This document shows, one piece after another, positions 9,820 through 19,233 of a DNA stretch of 32,446 nt. A program made the position numbers and the translations under genes. The DNA lies in contig JAGYMF010000007.1 of NCBI GenBank assembly GCA_018400695.1, forward strand, positions 1 to 32,446. The letters run 5' to 3'. The DNA is from Bacteroidales bacterium. GTDB taxonomy: Bacteria; Bacteroidota; Bacteroidia; Bacteroidales; GCA-2748055. Within the stretch, counting starts at the first letter, position 1, and every line of letters starts with the position of its first letter. The notes under the pieces were generated by a model. The model made no database searches. It had not been told where the DNA came from and saw only the letters and a list, made by a program, of their open reading frames with translations.

Positions 9820-11016
9820 ATGGAAAAAAAAGAAAAAATATTGCTTGCTTTCAGCGGTGGACTGGATACTTCATTTTGTACTGTTTACCTGGCAGAAGAG
9901 AAAAATTATGAGGTGCATACGGCCATTGTAAATACAGGTGGATTCAATGATGAGGAGCTGTCCCGGATGGAAGCGCATGCGATCAGATTGGGTGCTGTCT
10001 CACACAAGGTGTTGGACGTAACAGAGAATTATTACAAAAATTGTATTCGTTTTATGCTCTTCGGAAACGCCCTGCGCAATAGAAACTACCCGCTGTCAGT
10101 TAGTTCTGAACGCTCCTTCCAGGCCATTGCCATAGCCGGGTATGCGAAAAAGAGGGGGTTCAGAAAGATTGCCCACGGATCCACTGCAGCGGGCAATGAC
10201 CAGGTGAGGTTCGATCTTACAATGCAGGTGATCTCCCCGGAAATTGAGGTGATCACCCCTATTCGTGATCTGAAAATTTCACGCGAAAAAGAGATTGAAT
10301 ACCTGGAAAAGAATGGGATCAGTATGGCGGCCAGGGAGGTCAAATATTCTGTTAATAAAGGAATTTGGGGAACCAGTATCGGGGGAAAGGAGACATTGAC
10401 AAGTGAGCTTGAATTACCCGATAGTGCTTATCCTTCAGGGGCTCCTAAAACTGGGACTGAAGTCGTGGAAATTGAGTTTTTCAAAGGTGAGCCCACAGGC
10501 TTCAATGGAAAAAAAATGTCCCCCCTGGAGGTAATTGCTGAACTTGAAAAGGCCGGTTCAGCATATGCTGTTGGCCGGGATGTGCATGTGGGAGATACCA
10601 TCATCGGTATCAAAGGCCGTGTTGGATTTGAGGCCCCTGCAGCAAGACTGCTTATCGATGCCCACCTGGCATTGGAGAAACATGTACTTACCCGCTGGCA
10701 GCTCCATTGGAAAGAACAGACGGGAAGCTGGTATGGAATGTTTGTTCATGAGGCTCAGTTCCTGGAGCCGGTAATGAGAAACCTGGAAGCTTTCCTGGAA
10801 TCCACCCAGGAGCGGGTTACAGGAAAAGTGACCATGAGGTTGAGACCATACCATCACTGCGTTACCGGTGTGTCCAGCGCCTTTGACCTGATGGATGCAG
10901 ATTTTGCTGCATACGGAGAAGAAAATCGTGGCTGGACCGCAGCGGATGTGGACGGGTTTACAAAATTACTGGCCAATCAGCAAAAAATCTGGCACTTGAA
11001 AGGTCGGAGCCGCTAA
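9820..11016 (+). CDS. argG: Argininosuccinate synthase
   Basis: LAFSGGLDTSFCTVYL PP-loop; AHGSTAAGNDQVRFDLT. Confidence 0.97.
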   Translation: MEKKEKILLAFSGGLDTSFCTVYLAEEKNYEVHTAIVNTGGFNDEELSRMEAHAIRLGAVSHKVLDVTENYYKNCIRFMLFGNALRNRNYPLSVSSERSFQAIAIAGYAKKRGFRKIAHGSTAAGNDQVRFDLTMQVISPEIEVITPIRDLKISREKEIEYLEKNGISMAAREVKYSVNKGIWGTSIGGKETLTSELELPDSAYPSGAPKTGTEVVEIEFFKGEPTGFNGKKMSPLEVIAELEKAGSAYAVGRDVHVGDTIIGIKGRVGFEAPAARLLIDAHLALEKHVLTRWQLHWKEQTGSWYGMFVHEAQFLEPVMRNLEAFLESTQERVTGKVTMRLRPYHHCVTGVSSAFDLMDADFAAYGEENRGWTAADVDGFTKLLANQQKIWHLKGRSR

Positions 11017-11093
11017 CAGTATGGGTTTTTTCTTTTTCTGCCGGTTCAATATTATAGCAGAGAATGTGAATGAATACGTAAGATTATAAAAAT

Positions 11094-11885
11094 ATGAAAA
11101 AAACAGGGATCATCGGTGCTGGAAACATCGGTGGAGCAATTGCCAGGGGACTGGTGAAGTATGGAGGACATCCGGCAGACAATGTGGTGATCAGCCGCAG
11201 AAAAGAGGCGTTGCTGGAACCTTTCCGGAAGCTGGGGATGGACGTTGAAACAAACAACATGGCCGTGGCAGAGAAGTGCGGAGTGATAATTCTTGCTGTT
11301 CTTCCCGGACAGGCTGAAAATGTGATCAGGGAAATCCTGCCGGTGCTGGAAGCAGACAGGCACATCCTGGTAAGTGTTGTTTCAGCTGTTTCAATTCCAG
11401 AGATAGAAAAATGGGTGGATAAAAAGATTCCGGTGGTCAGAATCATGCCCAATACTGCCGTTGAATTCGGAGAGTCGATGACCTGCATTGCCGGTAACGA
11501 TCCCGGTGCTGAAAAAATTGTTGAAGCACTCTTCGATCCAATGGGCTCTACGATGATTATCAGTGAGCGGCTGATGCCTGCGGCTACCATCCTGGCTGCA
11601 TGTGGAATTGCTTTTTTCCTGCGGTTCATAAGGGCAGAGACCCAGGGTGGAATTCAAATCGGATTCCATGCTGAAGAGGCTGGAAAAATAGCCGCACAGA
11701 CGGCCAAAGGAGCAGCACAGATCCTGCTCAGTACTGGAAACCATCCAGAAAGGGAGATCGATAAGGTGACCACCCCAATGGGTTGTACCATCGCAGGACT
11801 GAACGAGATGGAACATTATGGTCTGAGTTCTGCCCTGATCAAAGGCATTATCACTTCACATGCCGGTATTAGCGGTCTGAAATGA
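11094..11885 (+). CDS. proC: Pyrroline-5-carboxylate reductase
   Basis: TGIIGAGNIGGAIARGLV Rossmann motif; C-terminal TPMGCTIAGLNEMEHYGLSSALIKGI. Confidence 0.95.
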   Translation: MKKTGIIGAGNIGGAIARGLVKYGGHPADNVVISRRKEALLEPFRKLGMDVETNNMAVAEKCGVIILAVLPGQAENVIREILPVLEADRHILVSVVSAVSIPEIEKWVDKKIPVVRIMPNTAVEFGESMTCIAGNDPGAEKIVEALFDPMGSTMIISERLMPAATILAACGIAFFLRFIRAETQGGIQIGFHAEEAGKIAAQTAKGAAQILLSTGNHPEREIDKVTTPMGCTIAGLNEMEHYGLSSALIKGIITSHAGISGLK

Positions 11886-12931
11886 ACCAGTTGGAAAAAT
11901 ATACGGAGCTGTTGTTGCAGATGCTTGCAATACCAGCCCTGAGCCGGAATGAAGACAGCCGTGCGACATTTCTTGAACACTGGTTCTTAGCAGAAGGATT
12001 CACCGTGGAAAGAGTAGTAAACAACCTGGTGGTTACAGCTGGATGCAATCCCGCATATGCCACATTGCTGCTGAACTCCCATCTGGACACTGTTGCTCCT
12101 GGCGACGGCTGGAGAACAGATCCGTATCAGCCGTTATCAGTGAACGGGAGGATTACTGCACTGGGCAGTAACGATGCTGGTGGTTCAGTGGTGGGGTTGA
12201 CAGCTGCTTTTTGTCAGCTTACTAAAATGGATAAGGCAGACGGTATCGTCCTGGTAATCTCTGCAGAAGAGGAGGTCAGTGGGAAAAATGGAATCACTGC
12301 CGTGATCCCACTGTTGAAAGCCATTCAGTTTGCTATTGTAGGAGAACCTACAGCCATGCAGCCGGCCGTGGCAGAGCGCGGACTCATGGTGATTGATGCC
12401 CAGGCAAAAGGTGTTGCAGGCCATGCAGCACGTGATGAGGGGGAGAACGCGATATATAATGCAATCAAAGATATTGAGAGGATCAGGAAATTATCGTTCG
12501 ATGATCCCTCTGAATGGTTGCGTGATCCTTCATTGAATGTAACTATGGTTAATGCCGGTACGGCACATAACGTCATTCCTGCAATATGCGATTTTGTAAT
12601 CGATGTGCGGAGCAATGACCGGTACACAAATCAAAGACTTCTTGATTTGCTGAGAGAGGTCTGTAATTCCAGCCTGAAACCCCGATCTATGAGGCTGAAC
12701 AGCTCCTCCCTTTCACCTCAACACAGGGTGTTTCGGCTGCTTAGGGAGATGCAGCTCAAACCTTTTGGTTCACCTACACTGTCGGATATGGCACTGCTGG
12801 ATGTGCCAGCAGTGAAGATGGGTCCGGGAGACTCCTCCCGCTCACATACAGCCAATGAATATATCGACATTCTGGAGATCGAACAGGGAATCGAACAGTA
12901 TATCCGCCTTATCAGAATGATTGCTGAATGA
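11882..12931 (+). CDS. argE: M20-family deacylase, ArgE-like (acetylornithine or acetylcitrulline deacetylase)
   Basis: M20 metal motifs LNSHLDTV, SAEEEVSG, GEPT, SRSHTANEYI; ATGA overlap with proC stop. Confidence 0.85.
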   Translation: MNQLEKYTELLLQMLAIPALSRNEDSRATFLEHWFLAEGFTVERVVNNLVVTAGCNPAYATLLLNSHLDTVAPGDGWRTDPYQPLSVNGRITALGSNDAGGSVVGLTAAFCQLTKMDKADGIVLVISAEEEVSGKNGITAVIPLLKAIQFAIVGEPTAMQPAVAERGLMVIDAQAKGVAGHAARDEGENAIYNAIKDIERIRKLSFDDPSEWLRDPSLNVTMVNAGTAHNVIPAICDFVIDVRSNDRYTNQRLLDLLREVCNSSLKPRSMRLNSSSLSPQHRVFRLLREMQLKPFGSPTLSDMALLDVPAVKMGPGDSSRSHTANEYIDILEIEQGIEQYIRLIRMIAE

Positions 12932-12970
12932 AGAATTTTCCGGAATACGTAAATATAAAAGAACAGGAAT

Positions 12971-14329
12971 ATGAAATTATGGGAGAAAGAGAAAAAAACG
13001 GAACAGGAGGTCATGCAGTTTACCGTTGGTGACGATCCGCAATTTGACAGGTTACTGGCTCCATACGATGTGATCGGCTCTATGGCACATGCAATTATGT
13101 TGGGAGAAACAGGTATCATTCCTGTTGAGGAGTCGGTGTTGCTGAACGATGCGCTGGCAGCATACTATCCCGTTACACTTTCCGGCGATTTCCAACTGGC
13201 ACCCGATGATGAGGATATTCACAGCCACCTGGAGAACCTTCTTCAGCAAAAGCTGGGCGAACCGGGAAAAAAGATCCATACCGCACGTTCACGGAACGAC
13301 CAGGTGATGATGGCCATGCAGTTGATGATGAAGGAGGAATACAGACAGATAATCAAGGATGTACAGCTGCTGTTTGACACCCTGGTATCACAGGCAGAAA
13401 AATATAAGGATATACTCATTCCGGGATATACACATACACAGATCGCCATGCCTTCTTCCATCGCTGTATGGTTGGGAGCGTATGCAGAATCACTGGTGAA
13501 TGACCTCCAGGTCTCTGCGGGAATTATCCGCGTACTGGACCAGAATCCACTTGGGTCTGCTGCAGGATATGGTTCTTCATTTCCGGTTGACCGGGATATG
13601 ACAACAAATCTGGCCGGATTCAGGGATCTGCAGGTCAGTTCTGCATCGCCACAACTGAATCGGGGGAAGATGGAATCGTTAATGACATTTGGAATTGGTA
13701 CCTTTGCACAAACGATGTCCAGGCTCGCTTCGGATATGATACTGTTTATGAACAGTGATATGGGCTTCATCTCTTTCAAAGATGAGCTGACAACCGGGTC
13801 CAGTATTATGCCGCACAAAAAAAATCCGGATGTATTGGAACTCGTAAGGGCACATTGCAATACCGTGCAACAGATGCCCGCTATGCTGAACAGCCTTTCG
13901 GCCAACCTGGTGTCAGGTTATCACCGTGACTTTCAGCTGACAAAGGAAATTCTTGTTCCTGCGATCCGGAAGATCAGACAGTGCTTGTCAATGATGAACC
14001 TGATGGCCTCATCCATGGTTCCGAAGGAAAAAATCCTGGAGGATGAAAAATACAGCCTGCTTTTTTCCGTAGAGGAGGTAAACAAAAAGGTAATGAATGG
14101 CTTGCCTTTCAGGGATGCCTACCGGGAGGTGGCAAAAGAGATTGATCAAGGTCGCTACAGTCCGCGTCACGGTACGGCCTACACCCATACAGGCAGCATT
14201 GGCAATCCTGGAATTGACAGGATCAGGGCGAAGATGAAAAAGACCCTGACCGATATAGAGATAAGGCCTGCAAATGCAGTTTTTGAATCATTAAAAAACC
14301 ATTATCATTATTTAGACACAACAAATTGA
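12971..14329 (+). CDS. argH: Argininosuccinate lyase
   Basis: Fumarase/ASL signature GSSIMPHKKNPD; HTARSRNDQV. Confidence 0.97.
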   Translation: MKLWEKEKKTEQEVMQFTVGDDPQFDRLLAPYDVIGSMAHAIMLGETGIIPVEESVLLNDALAAYYPVTLSGDFQLAPDDEDIHSHLENLLQQKLGEPGKKIHTARSRNDQVMMAMQLMMKEEYRQIIKDVQLLFDTLVSQAEKYKDILIPGYTHTQIAMPSSIAVWLGAYAESLVNDLQVSAGIIRVLDQNPLGSAAGYGSSFPVDRDMTTNLAGFRDLQVSSASPQLNRGKMESLMTFGIGTFAQTMSRLASDMILFMNSDMGFISFKDELTTGSSIMPHKKNPDVLELVRAHCNTVQQMPAMLNSLSANLVSGYHRDFQLTKEILVPAIRKIRQCLSMMNLMASSMVPKEKILEDEKYSLLFSVEEVNKKVMNGLPFRDAYREVAKEIDQGRYSPRHGTAYTHTGSIGNPGIDRIRAKMKKTLTDIEIRPANAVFESLKNHYHYLDTTN

Positions 14330-14333
14330 AAAA

Positions 14334-15152
14334 GTGAAACACAGGGAGTTACTAAAGAGCAAACAGCGAATTATTATTAAAGTAGGAACCGCACTGATCA
14401 CCCATGAAAATGGAAAGATCAACCTTTTGAACCTGGAAAAGCTGGCGCGGGTGATCGCTGGCCTTCAAAATGAAGGAAGGGAGATCATTTTGATTACCTC
14501 CGGAGCCGTTGGAGCCGGGATGGGTATCCTGAACCTGAATGAAAAACCGGATAGTGTAGTTCAAAAACAGGCCCTCGCGGCCGTGGGACAGGCAGCTTTA
14601 TTGCGGATGTACGAAACCTTTTTTAAGGAATACGACCAGACCATCGGACAGGTCCTGCTTACAAGGGATGGCATTGAAGAACCTGTAAGAAGAAGAAATG
14701 CGAAAAATACAATAGAACGGTTGCTGGAGATGAATGTCACCCCGGTGATCAATGAAAATGATACGATATCAACGGTCGAAATTGAATTCGGTGACAATGA
14801 TATGTTGTCTGTGCTTGTCGCTGAACTGATTCATGCTGATTTACTGATTATTTTAACCACTACAGATGGTGTATTTACTTCCGACCCGAAAGTAGACAGC
14901 AAGGCAAGACAGGTGTCGACAGTGATGAAGGCCGGAAGGGATCTGAAAGGGGTTGTGACAGATGGAAAGTCAAATCTTGGTTCGGGTGGAATGCAATCCA
15001 AGATAGAGGCGGCAGAGCTGTGCCGTCAGAAAAACATTGACGTAGTTATCGCAGATGGATCGGAGGCAAATGTGATTTATGATATCCTTGATGGAGAAAA
15101 ACATGGAACCTTCTTTGTCAGCAAATCCACGGACCAGAAGTCGTCCGAATAA
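14334..15152 (+). CDS. proB: Glutamate 5-kinase
   Basis: KSKQRIIIKVGTALI, ITSGAVGAGMGIL, amino-acid kinase fold; GTG start, 4-bp gap to argH. Confidence 0.95.
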   Translation: MKHRELLKSKQRIIIKVGTALITHENGKINLLNLEKLARVIAGLQNEGREIILITSGAVGAGMGILNLNEKPDSVVQKQALAAVGQAALLRMYETFFKEYDQTIGQVLLTRDGIEEPVRRRNAKNTIERLLEMNVTPVINENDTISTVEIEFGDNDMLSVLVAELIHADLLIILTTTDGVFTSDPKVDSKARQVSTVMKAGRDLKGVVTDGKSNLGSGGMQSKIEAAELCRQKNIDVVIADGSEANVIYDILDGEKHGTFFVSKSTDQKSSE

Positions 15153-15202
15153 CCCGCAGCGAACTATTATACACGTACATCAACTTCAAAAACAGATAAT
15201 TT

Positions 15203-16456
15203 ATGGTACAGAAGGAGATCAATGAAATTGGGAAAAAGGCAAAAAAAGCTTCATACGAACTGGCCCATTTGGGAACACTTGAGAAGGATGAAATACTGAA
15301 TGGTGTGGCTTCCGGACTGCTGGAAGCTACGGCCGATATCCTGGCAGCCAATGAAAAAGACCTGGCGATGGCCGATAAAATGGGACTGAAGGGAGCGATT
15401 GTTGACAGGCTGACACTGAACGCGGAGCGTATCAAGGGCATTGCTGAAGGGCTGGAGCAGATAGCTGCACTGGATGATCCCGTGGGGGAAGTGCTCGAGA
15501 TGAAAAAGCGTCCCAACGGTCTGATGATTGGAAAAAAGCGCGTTCCGATGGGAGTTGTCGGTGTGATCTATGAATCAAGGCCCAATGTGACAGCTGATGT
15601 GGGCGGACTATGTATCAAGACCGGCAATGTCTGTGTGCTGCGGGGAGGAAAGGAGGCATTTAACTCAAACCTTGCCATTGTAAATATTTTCCGGGAGGTG
15701 ATCAGCAGCAAGGGATACGATCCTGATATGATACAGCTGGTAACCAATACCACCCGTGAGAGTGCCAACGCGTTGATGAAGCTGAATACTTACCTGGATA
15801 TTCTCATTCCAAGGGGAGGTGGGGGACTTATTCGGGCGGTGGTGGAAAACAGTACGGTGCCTGTGATTGAAACAGGGGTGGGTAACTGCCATGTGTTCGT
15901 TGATCGTACAGCCGACCTCGAAATGGCGACGAAAATTGTGGTGAATTCCAAAACCCACCGTCCCGGTGTATGCAATGCAGCTGAAAGCCTGCTGATCCAT
16001 GCCGGTATTGCAGAGAAGGCAATTCCCATGATCGGCAAGGCGCTTCTGGATGCAGGTGTGGAAGTAAGGGGGGATGACCTGGTTTGTCATTTGCTGACAG
16101 ATGCAAAGCAAGCTACCGAAAAGGACTGGGCAACCGAATACCTCGATTACATCATCAGTGCAAAAGTGGTTAATTCCCTCGAAGAGGCTATTGCACATAT
16201 CCATACTTACGGTTCTTCACACTCCGAATCTATCGTCACTTCCGATTATGCAAATGCACAGTATTTTCTTGACAGGGTGGATGCTGCTGCTGTGTATGTG
16301 AATGCATCCACAAGGTTCACTGATGGCTTTGAGTTTGGGTATGGTGCAGAAATCGGGATCAGCACCCAGAAATTGCATGCCCGCGGACCAATGGGGCTCA
16401 GGGAGCTTACCACAACGAAATATGTGATTTACGGAGATGGACAGATCAGAAAGTAG
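15203..16456 (+). CDS. proA: Glutamate-5-semialdehyde dehydrogenase (gamma-glutamyl phosphate reductase)
   Basis: GVIYESRPNVTADVGGLCIKTGNVCVLRGGKEA; DRVDAAAVYVNASTRFTDGFEFGYGAEIGISTQKLHARGPMGL. Confidence 0.97.
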   Translation: MVQKEINEIGKKAKKASYELAHLGTLEKDEILNGVASGLLEATADILAANEKDLAMADKMGLKGAIVDRLTLNAERIKGIAEGLEQIAALDDPVGEVLEMKKRPNGLMIGKKRVPMGVVGVIYESRPNVTADVGGLCIKTGNVCVLRGGKEAFNSNLAIVNIFREVISSKGYDPDMIQLVTNTTRESANALMKLNTYLDILIPRGGGGLIRAVVENSTVPVIETGVGNCHVFVDRTADLEMATKIVVNSKTHRPGVCNAAESLLIHAGIAEKAIPMIGKALLDAGVEVRGDDLVCHLLTDAKQATEKDWATEYLDYIISAKVVNSLEEAIAHIHTYGSSHSESIVTSDYANAQYFLDRVDAAAVYVNASTRFTDGFEFGYGAEIGISTQKLHARGPMGLRELTTTKYVIYGDGQIRK

Positions 16457-16470
16457 ATCGTTTTAATTCA

Positions 16471-17550
16471 CTATTCTTTTGATGCAATTATCATATCGAT
16501 AAATTTATCGAAGAGGTATGCTGTATCGGTAGGTCCGCCAGAAGCTTCAGGATGAAACTGTGTTGAGAAGAAGGGCTTTGTCTTGTGCCGCATCCCTTCA
16601 TTTGTTTGATCATTCAAGTTTATAAATAGTGGTTCCCAATCTGTTGTAAGTGTATCATTGTCGATGGCAAAGCCATGGTTCTGTGACGTGATATAGGCCC
16701 TGTTGGTTCCTACTTCAAGTACAGGCTGGTTATGGCTCCTGTGACCATACTTCAGTTTATAGGTATCGGCATTGGCCGCCAGGGCCATCAACTGGTTCCC
16801 CAGGCAAATACCGAAAATGGGCATATCTTTGCCATAAGCTGTCGATAACTGCTCAATGGTCGCGTGGCACTGCTTCGGATCTCCCGGGCCGTTGGAGATA
16901 AACAAACCATCGTAATCCTCATTTGAAATGTCATGGTTATAAGGAACCCTGATCACGGTGGTATCCCTCTCCAGCAGGTAACGGATAATGTTGTACTTCA
17001 CCCCGCAGTCGATGAGCAGAATCCGGTGTTTACCGGAACCGTATACTTCCCTCTTTTTTACCGTGACCTGTTCCACCAGGTTTACCTGGTTGGGATCATA
17101 CCAATCAGGCTCAATATCGTTGAATATCACCTTTCCCAGCATGGATCCTTTTTCCCGTAATACTTTTGTCAGCATCCGTGTATCAATGCCAAAAATTCCG
17201 GGAATCCCATTTTCCTTCAGCCAGTCACCCAGGCTCTTCTCAGCATTCCAGTGAGAATACTCTGCGGAATAATCACTGATGATCAACGCAGAAATATGGA
17301 GTGTGTGGGATTCAAAAAAGCGGTAGAGGTTATGCTCTTCTTCGTGATCCGGCACACCATAATTGCCAACAATTGGATAGGTGAGCACCAACAGCTGACC
17401 CCGGTAGGAGGGATCGGTGAGACTTTCCGGGTAACCGGTCATGGCCGTGTTGAAAACCACTTCGCCCGCAGCACTTCCTTCATAACCGAAGGAGTAGCCA
17501 TCAAACGTACTTCCGTCTTCCAGCTTCAGCCGGATCTTTTGATATTTCAT
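16471..17550 (-). CDS. carA: Carbamoyl-phosphate synthase small subunit
   Basis: Class I glutamine amidotransferase motif FGICLGNQLMAL; FNTAMTGYPESLTDPSYRGQLLVLTYP; FHPEASGGPTDT. Confidence 0.97.
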   Translation of the reverse strand: MKYQKIRLKLEDGSTFDGYSFGYEGSAAGEVVFNTAMTGYPESLTDPSYRGQLLVLTYPIVGNYGVPDHEEEHNLYRFFESHTLHISALIISDYSAEYSHWNAEKSLGDWLKENGIPGIFGIDTRMLTKVLREKGSMLGKVIFNDIEPDWYDPNQVNLVEQVTVKKREVYGSGKHRILLIDCGVKYNIIRYLLERDTTVIRVPYNHDISNEDYDGLFISNGPGDPKQCHATIEQLSTAYGKDMPIFGICLGNQLMALAANADTYKLKYGHRSHNQPVLEVGTNRAYITSQNHGFAIDNDTLTTDWEPLFINLNDQTNEGMRHKTKPFFSTQFHPEASGGPTDTAYLFDKFIDMIIASKE

Positions 17551-17568
17551 AGATTCCCAGTAAAATGA

Positions 17569-19035
17569 TCACTTATTTAAAAAACGGTTTAATATATCAT
17601 CTGCCTGCTCCGGGGAGAGACTCTTTGCAACGATCCGCTTGTCCTTATCCAAAAGGAAGAGCTGTGGAAAGCTTAGCAGGTTGTATTGGTCCCTGAAGTC
17701 GTTGCTGTATGGACTCCAGCAGTTAATCCAGTCAATGGTCCCATGTTCATTGACAAAATCGACCCATTTGATCTTGCCTTCAACGGAGTTGATAACATGT
17801 ATGGACAGTACCTGTACACCCTGGTCCCTGTATTTTTTGAAAACTTCATATAACGCAGGGGTAGATTTTTTACAATGTCCGCAGTCTGCCTCCCAGAAAT
17901 AGAGCAGTGTATATTCCGCAGTAATTTGCGACAGGCTGAAAGTATATCCAACATAGGGATCGCTTTTTATGTCATCGTCCATCTTTGCCATTTCGAAGTG
18001 TTCCGCGGGAATTCCTCTCAGTTCAAAATCAGGTGCAATATTTCCGATAAAGGTAGGCTTGCTTTTCTTCAGGTTCTCGCTGAGTTTGTCGATAAACTCG
18101 GGACTGCTCCAGGTAGCTTCCGGTATATAGTATTTTTCTGCAAGATGAAAATAGACCTTGTCCATTCCCATGATCTTGCTTTCTGCATAGTTATTAAAAA
18201 GGGTGATGAGCATGTAACGGAAGATCTCTTCATCGGATCTTGCTTTTTCCATGAGCCTGTCTACAGCGATGATCAGTGAATCAGGATGTTGAGGAACCAC
18301 ACGGTTGATGTAAGTCTTTAATTTTGTTTCGTAGAGCGGGGTGTGCAGCAGCCTGATATCGGAAAAATCAAAATGGTCCAGGTAATGGTTTTTTATGTAT
18401 GTATACCTGATGGAATCTTTCTCTCTCTTTGTCCCGGTAACAATCTCTTCAGGAACGGAGACCTCCCTGGTAGCGTTCAGGAATGTGGAAAAGAAAGTTC
18501 CCCGGTTTTCAGTGATCATGGCCTCGATGTAGGCCATCATCTCTTCGTTAAGGGCCTCCATTTTTTTTCTTGTCCGGCTGGAATCTGCACTGTTTTTTGC
18601 CGTTTCCAGATCCTTTGCATATTGCTGTTGCAATGCTCGTTTTTCAGTCAGGTACTGTTTGTAACTGTAAAAAAGTTTGTTTTCAGCGGATCCCTCAAAA
18701 ACCGTTTTCCCTGTCAGATCAGCACTGTCTGCCGATATGGAAAAGTGCTGGTCATCGTCAAGCAGGAAATCAAAATAATAATTCTGATCCATAAACATTA
18801 TGTACAGTCCTCCGTCGAACGGCTCATTACCGGAAAACTCAGCCTCTCCCAGAAGGCTGACGGTGGCAGTATCCTTGGGCACCATCCTGTTGGTAAAATA
18901 TTCAGCAAGGATCACCTCCTTTCCGGCAAAATCAGGGACACTCAATTGGATATGGTATCCCTGTGCTGTAAGTGAAACACCGGTAAAAAGAAGGGAAATG
19001 AAAAGAAGGCAGTATTTTTTTCTCATATCTTTCAT
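17569..19035 (-). CDS. Secreted TlpA/thioredoxin-like protein with DUF4369-like N-terminal region
   Basis: Signal peptide YCLLFISLLFTGVSLTAQ; redox motif WEADCGHCKKSTPALYEVFKKY near the C-terminus. Confidence 0.85.
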   Translation of the reverse strand: MKDMRKKYCLLFISLLFTGVSLTAQGYHIQLSVPDFAGKEVILAEYFTNRMVPKDTATVSLLGEAEFSGNEPFDGGLYIMFMDQNYYFDFLLDDDQHFSISADSADLTGKTVFEGSAENKLFYSYKQYLTEKRALQQQYAKDLETAKNSADSSRTRKKMEALNEEMMAYIEAMITENRGTFFSTFLNATREVSVPEEIVTGTKREKDSIRYTYIKNHYLDHFDFSDIRLLHTPLYETKLKTYINRVVPQHPDSLIIAVDRLMEKARSDEEIFRYMLITLFNNYAESKIMGMDKVYFHLAEKYYIPEATWSSPEFIDKLSENLKKSKPTFIGNIAPDFELRGIPAEHFEMAKMDDDIKSDPYVGYTFSLSQITAEYTLLYFWEADCGHCKKSTPALYEVFKKYRDQGVQVLSIHVINSVEGKIKWVDFVNEHGTIDWINCWSPYSNDFRDQYNLLSFPQLFLLDKDKRIVAKSLSPEQADDILNRFLNK

Positions 19036-19048
19036 CTTATCAGCAGCA

Positions 19049-19056
19049 CAAATTTA
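19049..19056 (-). promoter_or_regulatory. Putative -7 element TAAATTTG for the TlpA-like/carA transcript
   Basis: Reverse complement of CAAATTTA; exact TAnnTTTG just upstream of the ORF start at 19035; -33 element not clear. Confidence 0.4.
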
Positions 19057-19233
19057 AACATTATAACCAATTTTCCACCCTTAAGCATTTACTGTGTTAT
19101 AACGTCAATGTCTGTGCCAAAGTTCATAATTAATTTTACCTAAAAATCACATGTATTGCTTGGTGCAGGAAAAAAATGGAATTAACTTCGTTCTTTCTCC
19201 TGCAATGCTTAATAATTACTCAATTCAAATGTG

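Noticed and set aside
11065-11082. Third ARG box upstream of proC
   Set aside because: Only the left half-site matches (TGTGAATGAATA); right half lacks the dyad.
13243-13905. 220-aa minus-strand ORF opposite argH
   Set aside because: Fully antisense to a clear argH coding region; no recognisable domain.
15665-16204. 179-aa minus-strand ORF opposite proA
   Set aside because: Antisense shadow of proA; His/Cys-rich translation without domain features.
18343-18975. 210-aa plus-strand ORF opposite the TlpA-like gene
   Set aside because: Antisense to a gene with clear signal peptide and CGHC motif.
19161-19212. TGCAGGA...TCCTGCA inverted repeat upstream of the polyprenyl synthetase as a terminator or leader structure
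   Set aside because: Only 7 paired bases across a loop of roughly 30 nt; could easily be chance.
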